64,000 bases of DNA from Sulfuriroseicoccus oceanibius (GTDB lineage Bacteria; Verrucomicrobiota; Verrucomicrobiia; Verrucomicrobiales; SLCJ01): NCBI RefSeq assembly GCF_010681825.2, contig NZ_CP066776.1:1488001-1552000 (forward strand), read 5' to 3'. How positions within the stretch are numbered: the stretch's first letter is position 1; the number at the start of each line of letters is the position of its first letter. Of this stretch, positions 8,267 through 16,651 are shown one piece after another. The notes below the pieces were generated by a model, which was not told the origin of the DNA, searched no databases, and worked only from the letters and a program-made list of their open reading frames with translations. Both the position numbers and the translations under genes were made by a program.

Positions 8267-9721
8267 TCAGCCGTGCTGGCGGCGCAGATTGGTCGGCGGG
8301 ATGCCGAGGGCGTCGCGGTACTTGGCAATGGTGCGGCGCGCCACTTTGAGTCCCTCGGCTTCGAGCAGTTGGCTGATTTTGGCGTCGGAGAGCGGCTTGG
8401 CTGGATCTTCTGCGGCGACGAGTTCGGCGATGCGTTCTTTGACCGATGTATTGGCCACGCCTTCGCCCTGCGACGACTGGAAGCCTGCCGTGAAAAAGCG
8501 GCGCAGCTCGACGATGCCATGCGGAGTCACGGCGTATTTCCCGTTAATGGCGCGCGAGACGGTGGTTTCATGCACGCCGATGGCATCGGCCACCTGCTGC
8601 ATGGTGAGCGGGCGGAGCTCTGAGAATCCGCCTTCAAAGTAGGGTTGTTGGTGGATCACCAGTTGTTCTGCGATCCGGCGCAGCGTTTCCTGACGCTGCT
8701 CGATGCACTGAATGATGAACTTGCCCGAGCGAATCTTCTCGCGGATGAACGTGCGCGCTTCCTGGTTGGTCGAGGCCTCCGCGATCAGATCTTTGTAATA
8801 GCGGCTGATGCGCAGGCGCGGCATCGATGCGTCGTTCAGCGTGATCTGAAACTCGCCCTTGGAGTCTGGTAGAATGGTGAGGTCGGGGTCGATGTAGCGC
8901 GCGGTCTGGTCGTTCATCGAGTCGGCCGGGCGCGGCGTGAGTGTGGCGATGAGTTCTACCGCCGTGTTGACGTCCGCCACCGTGACCCCGAGCGCTTTGG
9001 CAATTTCCGGGCGTTTGTTACGGGTCAGCGCATCGAAGTGATGCTCGACCATTTGTGCGGCTATCGAGCCGGTGTAGCCCCGGCGTTCGAGCTGAATGAG
9101 GAGGCAATCCGCCAAATCGCGCGCGCCTATTCCCGCCGGATCCAGCGTCAGCAGCGTGCTGTAGGCGGTCTCCACCGCATCGAGAGGCAACAGGTTGTCG
9201 AGCGCGATGTCTTCCAAGCTGATGGTGAGGTAGCCGCGTTCGTCGAGGGCGGCTACCAGCAGGTCAAATGCTTCGCGGCTCTCTGGATCGAGCGGAGTCA
9301 TGGCCACCTGTTGTTGCAAGTGACTGGCGAGCGACTCGGGTGAGCTGATGGAGTCGTAGAGGTGGTCTACCAGGTCTTCGTGTTCGCGGTTGCGGCCGAT
9401 GTGCTGGCCGCTGAGGATTTGTTCCTCGCGCAGGTCTTCGTCCCATTGTTCCAGCTCGCGCAAGTCGTCGTCGCGCTCGTCGGCTTGTTCTTCCGCCGCG
9501 TCGAGCGATGTGTCTGCGGTATCGTCCTCGAGGGTAGGGTTGGCCTCCAATTCCTGCTGCACGAGCTGGCGCAGTTCCAGCGCGGGAGCCTGCAGAATGT
9601 CCAGACTCTGGCGCATCTGCGGCGACAGCCTCTGCTGCAATCCCATCTCCTGATGCTGCGACACACCAAAGGCCGGACGAGACGAACCGGTCGGGTAGTT
9701 GTGTGTCGGTGGGAGGCTCAC
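8267..9721 (-). CDS. rpoN: RNA polymerase sigma-54 factor RpoN
   Basis: Sigma-54 of about 484 residues that directs RNA polymerase to -24/-12 promoters under control of enhancer-binding ATPases. Region I is visible as QQRLSPQMRQSLDILQAPALELRQ, followed by a very acidic region II (EEQADERDDDLRELEQWDEDLREEQ), the core-binding domain, the helix-turn-helix (HETTVSRAINGKYAV) and, near the C terminus, the RpoN box ARRTIAKYRDALGI. The start is uncertain: an in-frame TTG at 9760 lies inside a -12 promoter element and is excluded if that promoter is real; GTG 9721 is used here, and ATG 9646 has GGAG touching the start codon. No enhancer-binding protein lies in the window. Confidence 0.95.
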   Translation of the reverse strand: MSLPPTHNYPTGSSRPAFGVSQHQEMGLQQRLSPQMRQSLDILQAPALELRQLVQQELEANPTLEDDTADTSLDAAEEQADERDDDLRELEQWDEDLREEQILSGQHIGRNREHEDLVDHLYDSISSPESLASHLQQQVAMTPLDPESREAFDLLVAALDERGYLTISLEDIALDNLLPLDAVETAYSTLLTLDPAGIGARDLADCLLIQLERRGYTGSIAAQMVEHHFDALTRNKRPEIAKALGVTVADVNTAVELIATLTPRPADSMNDQTARYIDPDLTILPDSKGEFQITLNDASMPRLRISRYYKDLIAEASTNQEARTFIREKIRSGKFIIQCIEQRQETLRRIAEQLVIHQQPYFEGGFSELRPLTMQQVADAIGVHETTVSRAINGKYAVTPHGIVELRRFFTAGFQSSQGEGVANTSVKERIAELVAAEDPAKPLSDAKISQLLEAEGLKVARRTIAKYRDALGIPPTNLRRQHG

Positions 9722-9756
9722 AGCGCGACTATTGAGCCTGTCTGATAGGCGTTCAA

Positions 9757-9771
9757 GCAAGAATTGTGCCA
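9757..9771 (-). promoter_or_regulatory. Candidate sigma-54 (-24/-12) promoter upstream of rpoN
   Basis: Read on the minus strand, the sequence is TGGCAC-AATTC-TTGC. This matches the -24/-12 consensus TGGCAC-N5-TTGC exactly, including the invariant GG-N10-GC spacing. Transcription would begin about a dozen bases downstream, near 9746, just ahead of the start codons left for rpoN. A directed visual scan for TGGCAC followed at the correct spacing by TTGC, on both strands, gave no other exact match in the window. Confidence 0.7.
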
Positions 9772-10030
9772 GATGGATGGGGGGCTGTGGAGCTTTGTTG
9801 CCGACCTTAAGTCACGTTGCCCCGCCTCAAGGTTTTGGGGAGAGTTGGGAGTGTTGCGCCATTTAATCATGACACTCGGTCAGGCATGGATTTGAGGCGT
9901 GGTCGGTGGAAGCGAGAGTTAGATCGCGAAGTTAACGGAAATATGAAGTGACCTCTCGTGTCGTGGGGGATGCTTGATTGGAAAGAATATTTTAGATTGA
10001 AAGGCTGCCCTTTTCCGCTGGTTCGACGTC

Positions 10031-10756
10031 ATGGAAGACTACTCGCGCCGCGCATTCATCAGGACCAGCCTATCCGGATTTTTGGGAGTGACTCTGGCTC
10101 TGCCCACCATCACCGCGCTTGCGACGCGGGCTCAGGCATTTGAGGGGCGGGTTCCGCCAGGGGCTCCGATACATTGGGATGCCTTTCTTGAGGCCATCGC
10201 CAAGGAAGCTGCCAAGCAGCACCTCGACCGCTGGGACGAGAGGGCTTACGTTGCCGAGATGGCCAAGTTGGCCCGTCGCCTAGACCTCAAGGACGAGCGT
10301 CTGATCCTGGCTCTTGAAAAGGCCAAAAAGGGGATTGGCAACGGTCGCATTGATTTCGATCATCTTGAAAAGAACGAGGACTTCCAAGTCTCGTTCCTAC
10401 AGTTCGAGAAAGGCGAAAAGATCGACTGCCATGATCACCCTGAAATGACCGGAGTGCTCCTGTGCGCCACCGGTGAGGTCGACGTCTGGAATTATGACCT
10501 GGTGGGTGAGGAACCCGAGCCCGGTCACGTCCTCTTGCGTGAGGTTCAGCATACTCGTCTGAAGAAGAGCCATGTCTCCACGCTGACCTCGAAGGAGAGC
10601 AATATCCATCGTCTTAAAGCGCGCGAGTTGACCCAACTCGTGGACATCTTCACTCCACCTTACAATGAGGATCGCTCCAAGCGCTCGCGCTGGTTCGCTG
10701 TCGATGACGAGCCCTATCAAGGACAGGGCAAAGACTTCCTAGCTCAGGTGAGATAA
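10031..10756 (+). CDS. Tat-exported cupin of the ADO/PCO thiol dioxygenase family
   Basis: A 241-residue protein. The N terminus SRRAFIRTSLSGFLGVTLALP is a twin-arginine signal (RR followed by a hydrophobic stretch and AQA cleavage region near residue 36). The core FEKGEKIDCHDHPEMTGVLL with H134 and H136 and the following TGEVDVWNYD fits the PCO_ADO cupin (2-aminoethanethiol and plant cysteine oxidase family), in which three His ligands bind Fe(II) and a thiol is oxidised to a sulfinate. Export by Tat would suit a metalloenzyme folded before transport. Substrate is unknown. It is followed by the CIA30 gene 118 bases downstream on the same strand. Confidence 0.72.
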   Translation: MEDYSRRAFIRTSLSGFLGVTLALPTITALATRAQAFEGRVPPGAPIHWDAFLEAIAKEAAKQHLDRWDERAYVAEMAKLARRLDLKDERLILALEKAKKGIGNGRIDFDHLEKNEDFQVSFLQFEKGEKIDCHDHPEMTGVLLCATGEVDVWNYDLVGEEPEPGHVLLREVQHTRLKKSHVSTLTSKESNIHRLKARELTQLVDIFTPPYNEDRSKRSRWFAVDDEPYQGQGKDFLAQVR

Positions 10757-10874
10757 GCTTCGGAAAGATGCGGTGGCGGAACGAAGATGCCCGCATGTGC
10801 TGGATGCGTTCCCAGGAAGGCTGCTCATGCGAGGGCTGGTTTGACAAGAAGAGAGAGGAGGGAGATCTTGCTCG

Positions 10875-11438
10875 ATGATGTCCGGTGTTTCGAAAGCGGT
10901 TGGTTGGGCGCTGGTTTTGTCCGTTGGGGCGGTTGCGGCAGCTGAGGAGCTGCATCTCGACTTTGTGTCGGATCAGGATGGGCCTCGTTGGTCGGCAGTC
11001 AATGACGGGGTGATGGGAGGGCTTTCGCAAGGAGGAGCCCGGATGAAGGCCGGGGTGATGCATTTTTCAGGAACTCTTTCGCTGGAGAATAACGGAGGGT
11101 TCGCTTCGGTGCGGACACAGAACTATCGAGCGGATCTCAGCGGGACCAAGGGGATCAGGCTGCGGGTGTTTGGGGATGGCCGAACCTACCAACTGCGCGT
11201 CAGCACCGATGCTCGATTCAGACAATCCCGCATTGCCTACAAGGCGGAGTTTACGCCGCAAAAAGGAGAGTGGACTGAGGTCGATGTCCCATTCGTCAAT
11301 ATGGTTCCGAGCTGGAGAGGCAGGTTGCTCGAGGGACCTGAGCTGGATCTTTCCAAGATCACTCAGATTGGAATCTTGCTGGGCGATAAGAAGGAAGGTC
11401 CCTTTTCTTTGAAGGTAGATTGGATGAAGAGCTTCTGA
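10875..11438 (+). CDS. Secreted CIA30-family protein
   Basis: A 187-residue protein with a signal peptide (MMSGVSKAVGWALVLSVGAVAAAEE, cleavage after AAA) and a CIA30/NDUFAF1-type beta-jelly roll. The signature region WSAVNDGVMGGLSQGG, followed by SGTLSLENNGGFASVR, is typical, as is the ending QIGILLGDKKEGPFSLKVDW. The eukaryotic relative assists assembly of respiratory complex I; bacterial copies are mostly uncharacterised and this one would act outside the cytoplasm. It is convergent with the DUF1853 gene, 44 bases away. Confidence 0.82.
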   Translation: MMSGVSKAVGWALVLSVGAVAAAEELHLDFVSDQDGPRWSAVNDGVMGGLSQGGARMKAGVMHFSGTLSLENNGGFASVRTQNYRADLSGTKGIRLRVFGDGRTYQLRVSTDARFRQSRIAYKAEFTPQKGEWTEVDVPFVNMVPSWRGRLLEGPELDLSKITQIGILLGDKKEGPFSLKVDWMKSF

Positions 11439-11482
11439 GGTCGCTTGTTGATGATGTGGGTGCCTGGGTATCGGCAGATTCC

Positions 11483-12268
11483 CTAGCTGGATTGCGGATA
11501 GTTGTCGGGGGTGAGGAAGATGGGGTGTGGGTGATCTTGGATTTTAAGGAGCAGGCAGCGGTCGAGTGGGGAGTCGTTGGAGAATGGGTGGAGGAGGTGC
11601 GATGGGAGTTGGGAGGTTTCCACGGGCCAGAGGTGTTTGGGGATGGTTTGGATGTGTCGGTTGGGGAAATGCGTGATGAGTTCACATTGGCGGAGCCAGT
11701 GGCCTCGGCGTGCGCCATGGCTCAAAAACTCGGCTTCGGCTGGGTGCCCGGATGTGATGTGATCGAAGACTGCGCCGAGGATGAGGTGTTGAGGGGCGAT
11801 GGATTCGTTGCGGTATTTGGCGGGAAGGTGATCTCGGTACTTTTTGGTAAGGATGAGCTGATGGCTTCGCAGGCGGTGGAGCTTCTTGAAGAAGTTGTCC
11901 CTGGCATCGGGGCCGGGGAGGAGTAGTCCGTCGGGTGATTGGACGGCGAGGTAGAATTTGACCGCAAGTTCGAGGTGGATGAGCCGGCCTGACGCATGGT
12001 CTCGAAGAAGGAAGTCGATTTCGCCCTGGGTTTTATGGATGGAACTCTGGAGTTGCAGGTTGCGCTCCAAGAGCTCGTAACGGTGCGAGGATTGGATTAG
12101 GAGAGCGAGCGCATCTTCGTACAGATGCCCGAGTTTTTGATCCAAGTTGAGAGGGCTGCTGACCTCCGCGGGAGACAAGGGCTCACGATCGAACGAGCTG
12201 GCCTCGGGGAGGTGCTTGATGAGCAACGGTGAGTTGCAGAGTGCGTGGAGGATGAGCGTAGTGGGCAT
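11483..12268 (-). CDS. DUF1853 family protein
   Basis: A 261-residue cytosolic protein. The diagnostic stretch is a helix LGHLYEDALALLIQSSHRYELL, then LQSSIHKTQGEIDFLLRD followed by LIHLELAVKFYL. The E-D-E-K spacing (GEIDFLL and ELAVKFYL) resembles the acidic-acidic-lysine arrangement of PD-(D/E)xK nuclease-like folds; that is an inference, since the family has no established function. Normal length for the family. It has no operon partner here, and about 150 bases upstream is the MITE described below. Confidence 0.78.
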   Translation of the reverse strand: MPTTLILHALCNSPLLIKHLPEASSFDREPLSPAEVSSPLNLDQKLGHLYEDALALLIQSSHRYELLERNLQLQSSIHKTQGEIDFLLRDHASGRLIHLELAVKFYLAVQSPDGLLLPGPDARDNFFKKLHRLRSHQLILTKKYRDHLPAKYRNESIAPQHLILGAVFDHITSGHPAEAEFLSHGARRGHWLRQCELITHFPNRHIQTIPKHLWPVETSQLPSHLLHPFSNDSPLDRCLLLKIQDHPHPIFLTPDNYPQSS

Positions 12269-12409
12269 CTATCTGAAATGCTGGTGTGGATTCTCTATTG
12301 TGGGCGAGCAGGCCACACGCTGGCAAGTAGGGGTGGGAAGGTCGGAAGGGAGCGCAGCGCATTATGCCGGGTGGGGATGCGGTTCTCTCTTGTGGTGAGC
12401 GGGAGATTT
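12269..12409. other. Intergenic leader of DUF1853, no recognised element
   Basis: The 141 bases between the DUF1853 start and the MITE contain no hairpin, repeat or gene that I can support. Confidence 0.4.
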
Positions 12410-12631
12410 ATGACCAGCTCGAATGGCACTAACTTAAGGTGCCAGGTCGTGTCGGGAGCGGCCATCGGGGAGGGTGCTGCGCCTTGGCGGTATCGCACGC
12501 TCGGCCGGGGGGCGTATTTACCTAGGGTGGCGCTCGCCTGAGGCTCGCTGACCCTAGGCTGTTATGAGACGCGCTTTCAGCGCGGAATTGACGACGCCGA
12601 GGCTTAAGTTAGTGCCATTCATGACCAGCTC
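12410..12631. mobile_element. MITE of 200 bp with 18-bp terminal inverted repeats and 11-bp target duplication
   Basis: The element spans 12421-12620. Its ends are perfect inverted repeats, GAATGGCACTAACTTAAG at 12421-12438 and CTTAAGTTAGTGCCATTC at 12603-12620. Immediately outside both ends is the same 11-mer ATGACCAGCTC (12410-12420 and 12621-12631), an exact target-site duplication. The interior encodes no transposase; it has a CCTAGGGT/ACCCTAGG inverted repeat and a GCGC-TTTCA-GCGC hairpin. A duplication of 10-13 bp is typical of IS4-related elements, so an IS4-like transposase may mobilise it in trans. It ends 75 bases before the pnuC start codon. Confidence 0.9.
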
Positions 12632-12695
12632 TATTTTGAAAATCGACCGAGCTGGTGCACCTTCATCCTCCGGTCTTCCCCCGGAGTAATAGACT

Positions 12696-13346
12696 ATGTT
12701 TGAGACACTAACACTCGCCGCCATCGAATGGCAATTTGTCCTCGGCTCTACCTGGTTGGAGATCATTGCCACTGTCTCGGCGATTCTCGGGGTCATTCTG
12801 ATCGCGCGTCAGAACATACTCGGATGGCCGCTGGGGATTGTCTGGGCGGCGATCTCCGCTTGGCTCTGCTTCACCCAATGGCAATTGGTTTCCGACGGCA
12901 TTCTCTATCTCATCTACATCCCCATTCAGATTTACTGTTGGGTTCAATGGAAAATGGGTGACTCGGAATCCGGCGCTCCGCTGCATCCCACGTGGATGCC
13001 TGCGAAGAAACAAGGGATACTCGTCGCTTGTGCGCTCGGCAGCATCGTTCTGTGGGCATTTGGTATCTCAGCCATGGCGCGGAATGTGAGTTGGATTCCC
13101 GAGCCCGCGCTGCTGTGGCGTGACTCCACGACCACCGTGCTCAACTTTTTTGCCCAATTCCTCCAAGCCAGAAAGCGGATGGAAAACTGGGTGCTCTGGC
13201 TCGTTGTGAATTGCCTCGGTATTCACATCTACTGGGTCAAGGATGCGCCGATCTACTCCGTTCAATATGGCTTTTTCCTGATCCTGGGGATTTACGGATG
13301 GGTTGAATGGCACCGTTCGCGTAAGCAGTTACAGGAAGGGAAATAG
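12696..13346 (+). CDS. pnuC: Nicotinamide riboside transporter PnuC
   Basis: A 216-residue integral membrane protein with about seven hydrophobic segments. Family signatures include ISAWLCFTQWQLVSDGILYLIYIPIQIYCW and the Trp-rich C-terminal GIYGWVEWHRS; the middle has LQARKRMENWVLWLVVNCLGI. PnuC facilitates diffusion of nicotinamide riboside into the cell, where phosphorylation traps it. The next gene, five bases downstream, is a nicotinamide-riboside-kinase-like ATPase, which supports the substrate. No NAD-responsive riboswitch was recognised in the short leader, part of which is MITE sequence. Confidence 0.93.
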   Translation: MFETLTLAAIEWQFVLGSTWLEIIATVSAILGVILIARQNILGWPLGIVWAAISAWLCFTQWQLVSDGILYLIYIPIQIYCWVQWKMGDSESGAPLHPTWMPAKKQGILVACALGSIVLWAFGISAMARNVSWIPEPALLWRDSTTTVLNFFAQFLQARKRMENWVLWLVVNCLGIHIYWVKDAPIYSVQYGFFLILGIYGWVEWHRSRKQLQEGK

Positions 13347-13351
13347 GAGGG

Positions 13352-13870
13352 ATGGTATTTCCACGCATAGTCATCACCGGGCCCGAATCCTCAGGGAAGA
13401 CGACACTGTGTCGCTACTTGGCCGACACACTGCAGATTCCGATGGCTCTGGAGTATGCGCGCATCTATTTGGAGGCGTATGGGCCGGACTATGATCTGGA
13501 AATACTCCAGACCATCGCGCGCGAGCACTTGGAGTACCAACAGCAACAGGTTCCTGAGTCCGCCCGGCTTGGCCTCTTTGATACGGATCTGATCAATTTC
13601 AAGATCTGGGCCGATGAGGTCTTCGGGTGCTGTCCGGATGAGATTACACAAGGAATCCGAAATGAAGCCCATCACCGATATCTACTCTGCGCTCCGGATT
13701 TGCCATGGGAGCCGGACCCTTTGCGCGAGAACCCGGATAACCGTGACTACCTCTTTCAGCGGCATCTGGGCGAAATCCAGAGACTTGGGCGCCCCTATGA
13801 GATTGTGCGTGGTTCAGGCGATGCCCGCCTCAGATCCGCCGACGAAGCGATCAGGAAGTTGCTCCGGTGA
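13352..13870 (+). CDS. AAA ATPase related to NadR kinase domain (nicotinamide riboside kinase)
   Basis: A 172-residue soluble P-loop kinase-like protein equivalent to the C-terminal domain of NadR. It has the P-loop GPESSGKTTL (residues 9-18), EYARIYLE, and FDTDLINFKIWADEVFG with the Asp pair used for substrate and Mg2+ in the family. In NadR this domain converts nicotinamide riboside to NMN with ATP. The N-terminal regulatory and NMN-adenylyltransferase parts of NadR are absent. The tight spacing to pnuC (5 bases) makes an NR import and trapping pair very likely. Confidence 0.85.
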   Translation: MVFPRIVITGPESSGKTTLCRYLADTLQIPMALEYARIYLEAYGPDYDLEILQTIAREHLEYQQQQVPESARLGLFDTDLINFKIWADEVFGCCPDEITQGIRNEAHHRYLLCAPDLPWEPDPLRENPDNRDYLFQRHLGEIQRLGRPYEIVRGSGDARLRSADEAIRKLLR

Positions 13871-13950
13871 AATATGGGCGCAGTGCGGGGTAAGCGTATT
13901 TTTTGAACAGGTGGCCGGCAATATCCTCCGTGGTCGATTCCCCAGTCCCT

Positions 13951-13980
13951 CCCCGATGAGTGCGGGGCACGTCATCGGGG
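13951..13980. terminator. Hairpin between convergent genes
   Basis: CCCCGATGA pairs with TCATCGGGG and the loop itself pairs (GTGC-GGG-GCAC), giving a stem of 13 bp with one bulge. There is no T-run on either side, so intrinsic termination is uncertain; the position between the kinase-like gene and the hexosaminidase gene suits a bidirectional stop. Confidence 0.5.
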
Positions 13981-13994
13981 GCGAGAGGAGGATC

Positions 13995-16235
13995 CTAGTG
14001 TGAGAGCATGGATGCTGGGATTTGGGTTTTCACGCCATTGGGTGGGGTGATCGAGACTTCGAGTTGTTGTCCGCCGGTGATTTCCAAGTACGAGACTTCG
14101 AATGGGTAGATTCCTTTTTCCAGGAGTGCATTGGCGGACTTGGTGGTGAAGCCATGTGGGCCATCGTGGTTGACGACCGTGATTTCTCCAAGTTTCAGTA
14201 TCGAGCCGTCATCGCTACCCAAGGAGAAGGTGTACAAGCCGGACTCTGGGATCTCGATATACCCTGTGAAGCGGCAGGCGAAGTGGTCGTCGCGTTTTCT
14301 GATGTCCAGGCTAGGTGCCGGGATCACAGAGGATGTGACATTTTCGAGGGTGCTGAAGTCTGGGATTCTTTGCCAGTTCCCCTCAACGTATTCACTGATG
14401 AGTCCAGGCCTGCGGTCCTCTGCTGGTGTGGGAACGAACTGTGCGCAGTTGATCACGGTTTCCTCGCTGATACGATCGCCCTTAACGAGTACGGCACGAA
14501 TGGTGGTTTGTTCGCTGACCTCGATTGGTTGTGTGTAGGGAGTGGACTGTAGGGTTGGTTTCGAGCCATCGGTTGTCATCAGGACACGGAATCCGGCCGG
14601 CGGGTCTTGGAAAGTGACCGTGGTGCTGCCGGAGAAGATATGGGTGGATGCATTTGGCTGGGGCACCGGCATGCGGTAGTGGATGTCGCGCGCATCGAGT
14701 GCGGCGTAGTGGTTATTGAGTCGGTGTTGGAAAGCGCTCAGATTTTTGTGCTCTGATTCGGTCCAGAGGGTTTCAGCCATAGCGAGCATACGTGGCATGA
14801 TCATGTATTCTACGCGGTCGGTGGTTTCCATCCACTCGGTCCAGACATTGCCTTGGGCGCCGAGAAATTGCTTTTCAAAGCGGGTACCGCGGAATTGTGC
14901 GGGTACTGGATCCCATTGGTAGACGCTCTCTGTGGAGTTCGCTGCGTAAGCGAAATCGAAGTAGCATGGGTTCATCGGGGTCATGATGACCTCGTGCCCT
15001 TTCGTTACGGTTTCAGGGATGGCGTTCAGGCCGATCCAGAACATGACAGTGGCGTTGGGTGCCAGTCCGCCATGGGTGATTTCATCCCATCCGATGAGGC
15101 GTTTTTGATGGGCGTTGAGAAACTTCTCCATGCGTTTGATGAAGTAGCTTTGGAGGTCATTGGTATTCTTGAGCTCAAGCTCACGCATTTTCGTTTGGCA
15201 GTGCGGGCATTGATTCCAGAACGCTTTGACCACTTCGTCGCCACCGATGTGAATGTACTCGTCTGGGAAGAGCTCCATGACCTCCTTGAGGACGTCTTCG
15301 AGGAAGGTGAAGGTGAATTCTTTCCCAGCGCAGTAGGAGTTTTGTTTGGATGGTGTCCAGTTTTCGCCATCTGATACGAGGTCCCCCCCGCAAGCCAGCT
15401 CTGGGTAGGCGGAGATTGCCGGCAGGCTGTGTCCTGGCATTTCGATCTCAGGGATGACGCGAACGTTGCGTTGTTTCGCGTAGGCGACAATTTCACGCAC
15501 ATCGTCCTGGGTGTAATAGCCGCCGTAGACTTCGGTGCTGTCCCGTTCTTCCATCGATTTAGGGAACGCCAACTCAGTGACCCGCCAGCCTTGGCCCGAT
15601 CCCTTGCGGAACCCACCAAGCTCTGTCAGCTTGGGGTACTTTTTGATTTCGAGTCTCCAGCCTCCGTCGTCGATGAGGTGCCAGTGAAAGACATTCATCT
15701 TATAGGCTGCCAGCAGGTCGATGTATTTCTTTACAAAGTCCTTGCCGAAGAAGTGGCGGGATTCGTCCAGATGCATCCCGCGCCACTTGAAGCGTGGTTG
15801 GTCGGTGATGTTCAAGGTTTGGATCGATGCATCCGTGCCCTCGATGGAGTCTGGGAGGACTTGTAGCACAGTCTGAAAGCCGTAGAAGAAGCCTGCTGGA
15901 GTTGCCGCTGTGATAGTGATGGGCTGGTCCGCTTTGATTTCAAGCGTGTAGCCTTCATCACCGAGTTTGTGGCCATCGGCGGCCTGCCGAAAGGTGATGA
16001 GGGTGGGGTGATCACCTTGGCTAGCAGTGGGGTATTTTGAATTGAGTGTCTGCTGGCAGAACTCGACGAGCGTGGCGAGTTCGGGGATTTCCGAGGTGAT
16101 CTTCAGGGAGTCACCGAGCTGGAGTCTGTTCTCTGATAAGTTGATCTCGTTGGGCTGAGGGATCAGCGAGAGGGTGTCTGCAGAGAGGGGGAGTTGAAAG
16201 CCGAGAAGTGCTGAGAGGATGAGTAATTGCTTCAT
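13995..16235 (-). CDS. Secreted beta-N-acetylhexosaminidase (GH20) with CHB_HEX_C and PA14-like domains
   Basis: A 746-residue exported enzyme that removes terminal N-acetylglucosamine or N-acetylgalactosamine from glycans. A signal peptide (MKQLLILSALLGFQLPLSA) is followed by the GH20b domain (about 20-145), the GH20 barrel (about 150-510) with FHWHLIDDGGWRLEIKKYP and the catalytic HIGGDEV Asp-Glu pair near 332, a chitobiase-type C-terminal beta domain (about 535-600, TTDGSKPTLQSTPY), and a PA14-like sugar-binding domain (about 610-740, with GSDDGSILKLG). No sugar transport or sulfatase gene is adjacent. It is probably periplasmic or extracellular and used for scavenging amino-sugar polymers. 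Confidence 0.94.
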   Translation of the reverse strand: MKQLLILSALLGFQLPLSADTLSLIPQPNEINLSENRLQLGDSLKITSEIPELATLVEFCQQTLNSKYPTASQGDHPTLITFRQAADGHKLGDEGYTLEIKADQPITITAATPAGFFYGFQTVLQVLPDSIEGTDASIQTLNITDQPRFKWRGMHLDESRHFFGKDFVKKYIDLLAAYKMNVFHWHLIDDGGWRLEIKKYPKLTELGGFRKGSGQGWRVTELAFPKSMEERDSTEVYGGYYTQDDVREIVAYAKQRNVRVIPEIEMPGHSLPAISAYPELACGGDLVSDGENWTPSKQNSYCAGKEFTFTFLEDVLKEVMELFPDEYIHIGGDEVVKAFWNQCPHCQTKMRELELKNTNDLQSYFIKRMEKFLNAHQKRLIGWDEITHGGLAPNATVMFWIGLNAIPETVTKGHEVIMTPMNPCYFDFAYAANSTESVYQWDPVPAQFRGTRFEKQFLGAQGNVWTEWMETTDRVEYMIMPRMLAMAETLWTESEHKNLSAFQHRLNNHYAALDARDIHYRMPVPQPNASTHIFSGSTTVTFQDPPAGFRVLMTTDGSKPTLQSTPYTQPIEVSEQTTIRAVLVKGDRISEETVINCAQFVPTPAEDRRPGLISEYVEGNWQRIPDFSTLENVTSSVIPAPSLDIRKRDDHFACRFTGYIEIPESGLYTFSLGSDDGSILKLGEITVVNHDGPHGFTTKSANALLEKGIYPFEVSYLEITGGQQLEVSITPPNGVKTQIPASMLSH

Positions 16236-16651
16236 GGGATAGCTTGGGGTGGCGGGAGTACGCAGAGCGGGGGGGGATCCTTCGTATTTTTTCGATTAGA
16301 TGGCTAATTGAGGGCGGCTGATAGAGGATGCGTTGCGGGTTTGGGGGGATCCCCATCCCGGATCAGTGGGAAGGACTGGGTATCAGCGGGGGGCATCAGG
16401 TGCGTCAGCGTGTCGGTGGCGGGCGTAGATGGAGGTATGACTGTGACCGGTAAGATCGGAATAAGGGGGGCGCGGGAGTGCCGGCCGATCAGTGCTGCGG
16501 TTGGGCCAGGGCTTGCGAGTTTCTGAATGTAACGAATGTGCTCTTTATGAAGTGGTTACGGCGATTTTTGGTGGTTGGTGGGTCCCCGGTTGTGGGGCTT
16601 GGATTTCGGTGTGATGAGGTTGGCGCCGCGAGGCAGTGAACGAAGAAAAGT
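16236..16651. other. Intergenic region of 416 bp with no recognised gene
   Basis: The divergent gap between the hexosaminidase and uraA must contain both promoters. I see a short CCCC-GGTTGT-GGGG inverted repeat near 16588-16605 and an inverted GGATCC-containing patch near 16350, but no PyrR binding-loop, attenuator with T-run, riboswitch or RNA gene that I can support. Confidence 0.5.

Noticed and set aside
7134-8642. Long plus-strand open frame antisense to the U32 gene and rpoN
   Set aside because: It is a shadow of well-conserved genes on the other strand in a GC-rich genome.
12147-12541. Short plus-strand frames over the DUF1853 start and MITE
   Set aside because: They cross element boundaries and code for nothing recognisable.
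12632-12695. NAD-responsive riboswitch before pnuC
   Set aside because: The leader is only 64 bases after the MITE and shows no such conserved structure.
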